From JABMOW01 sp964409335 (GTDB taxonomy: Bacteria > Fidelibacterota > Marinisomatia > SCGC-AAA003-L08 > JACNLC01), in contig CAYPCW010000008.1 in assembly GCA_964409335.1 (NCBI GenBank), positions 1 to 62,293 of the forward strand: DNA of 62,293 nucleotides. Reading direction: 5' to 3'. The first letter of the stretch is position 1; each line of letters starts with the position of its first letter. Below the pieces are notes generated by a model. That model was not told the origin of the DNA. It searched no databases and saw nothing but the letters and a program-made list of their open reading frames with translations. The translations under genes and the position numbers were made by a program. Shown piece by piece: positions 61,659 to 62,293 of this stretch.

Positions 61659-62293
61659 AGATGCTTATCGGTGGACAGTGGATGGATAAATCCGAGACAA
61701 TTGATGTATTAAATCCCTTCGATGGAGTGCTTGTGGATACTGTCCCCGCTGCCAATGAACAGGATGTTCACGCTGCGATTTCAAGTGCACAAAGAGGATT
61801 TGAGATTAACCGGGATATGCCGGGTCATCGCCGGATTTCCATACTAAAAAAAGCAGCAAATCTGATGCAAGACCGGTTTGAAGAACTGGCAGTGACGATC
61901 GCTTCAGAGGGATCGAAAACCATTCGCGAAGCCCGAAAGGAAGTCGGGAGAGCCATCAATACCATCACCATTTCTGCAGAAGAAGCCCGGCGGATCAATG
62001 GTGAAACCATCCCATTCGACAGCGCTCCGGGATCAGAAAACCGGGTAGGTTATTATTACCGGTTCCCCATCGGGATTATTGCGGCGATCACCCCTTTCAA
62101 TGACCCGCTAAATTTGGTCGCTCATAAAGTCGGACCAGCAATCGCCGGAGGAAATTCGGTCATCGTCAAGCCCGCCACCGTGACGCCATTATCCGCATTG
62201 AAATTAGCGGAATGTTTGCTGGATGCGGGACTACCGGGTGAAATTTTGTCCGTCATCACCGGACATGGCAACCGGATCGGCGAAGCCATGGTC
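61655..62293 (+). CDS. Aldehyde dehydrogenase family protein (N-terminal part; cut by window end)
   Basis: The frame opens at ATG 61655, overlapping the homoserine dehydrogenase stop, and stays open to the window edge (213 codons). It begins MKMLIGGQWMDKSETIDVLNPFDG and continues with AAITPFNDPLNLVAHKVGPAIAGGNSVIVKPATVTP, the NAD-binding part of the ALDH fold. The catalytic Cys and C-terminus lie beyond the window. The N-terminal style resembles lactaldehyde/phosphonoacetaldehyde-type ALDHs. GAGGAG upstream supports the start. It is cotranscribed with homoserine dehydrogenase. Confidence 0.9.
   Translation, partial: MKMLIGGQWMDKSETIDVLNPFDGVLVDTVPAANEQDVHAAISSAQRGFEINRDMPGHRRISILKKAANLMQDRFEELAVTIASEGSKTIREARKEVGRAINTITISAEEARRINGETIPFDSAPGSENRVGYYYRFPIGIIAAITPFNDPLNLVAHKVGPAIAGGNSVIVKPATVTPLSALKLAECLLDAGLPGEILSVITGHGNRIGEAMV

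Overview
This 62 kb window carries about 52 protein genes packed on both strands. I found no rRNA, tRNA, CRISPR array, transposase or phage gene. It looks like chromosomal core sequence from an uncultured-type bacterium of the FCB superphylum, most likely Marinimicrobia/Neomarinimicrobiota (SAR406) or a close neighbour. That is inferred from the gene mix: an ExbB-ExbD-ExbD-TonB operon, a GWxTD-like protein, a DUF5916 outer-membrane-type protein, a DUF4175/DUF4159 pair, and a secreted protein built from DPDACNFNPDA-type modules. No marker gene was compared with a database, so the phylum is a hypothesis.

Layout. 1-4732 (minus): a truncated secreted repeat protein, an ABC-2 exporter and the RNA methyltransferase RlmD. 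5016-11151 (plus): a signalling block with a GAF/HD-GYP protein, a small DUF3307 membrane protein and a large two-domain class III cyclase/ATPase/TPR protein resembling animal soluble adenylyl cyclase. 11148-14391 (minus): DeoC with two ALDH genes, the second lacking a catalytic half. 15016-18831 (minus): a GlmM-type mutase, then RarA and an M48 lipoprotein protease. 19060-27980 (plus): an NPP-type phosphodiesterase, CtpA, the TonB energising operon, a HAD hydrolase, a Ste24-like protease, a secreted family I.5-like lipase whose signal peptide is out of frame at a T10 tract, and a second HAD hydrolase. 28014-37675 (minus): a VOC protein, a LiaF-like protein, TPR/DUF4175/DUF4159 genes, a small Cys-rich secreted protein and GlmS. 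38023-42857: a lone FetB-like permease (plus), then a convergent glycolate-oxidase-like operon glcD-glcE-glcF with an enoyl-CoA hydratase. 43160-47339: an orphan lipoprotein, and an ADP-forming acyl-CoA synthetase with a P-loop/DRTGG protein. 47740-52474 (plus): PTS EIIA, HisS, ThiI, exonuclease III and a TrmH/SpoU methyltransferase. 52481-58926: a DUF5916 protein, MarR, MutY-NUDIX, PlsC, PlsY and a GWxTD-like protein. 59207-62293 (plus): a Cys/Met-type PLP enzyme, homoserine dehydrogenase and an ALDH cut by the window edge.

Taken together the genes suggest a didermic heterotroph. It has TonB-dependent uptake, secreted hydrolases, deoxyribose and glycolate/2-hydroxyacid oxidation, and energy conservation through ADP-forming acyl-CoA synthetase. 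The most unusual item is the sAC-like cyclase at 7153-11151. Its two cyclase domains divide the catalytic residues between them as in ADCY10, and it sits beside a c-di-GMP-type HD-GYP protein.
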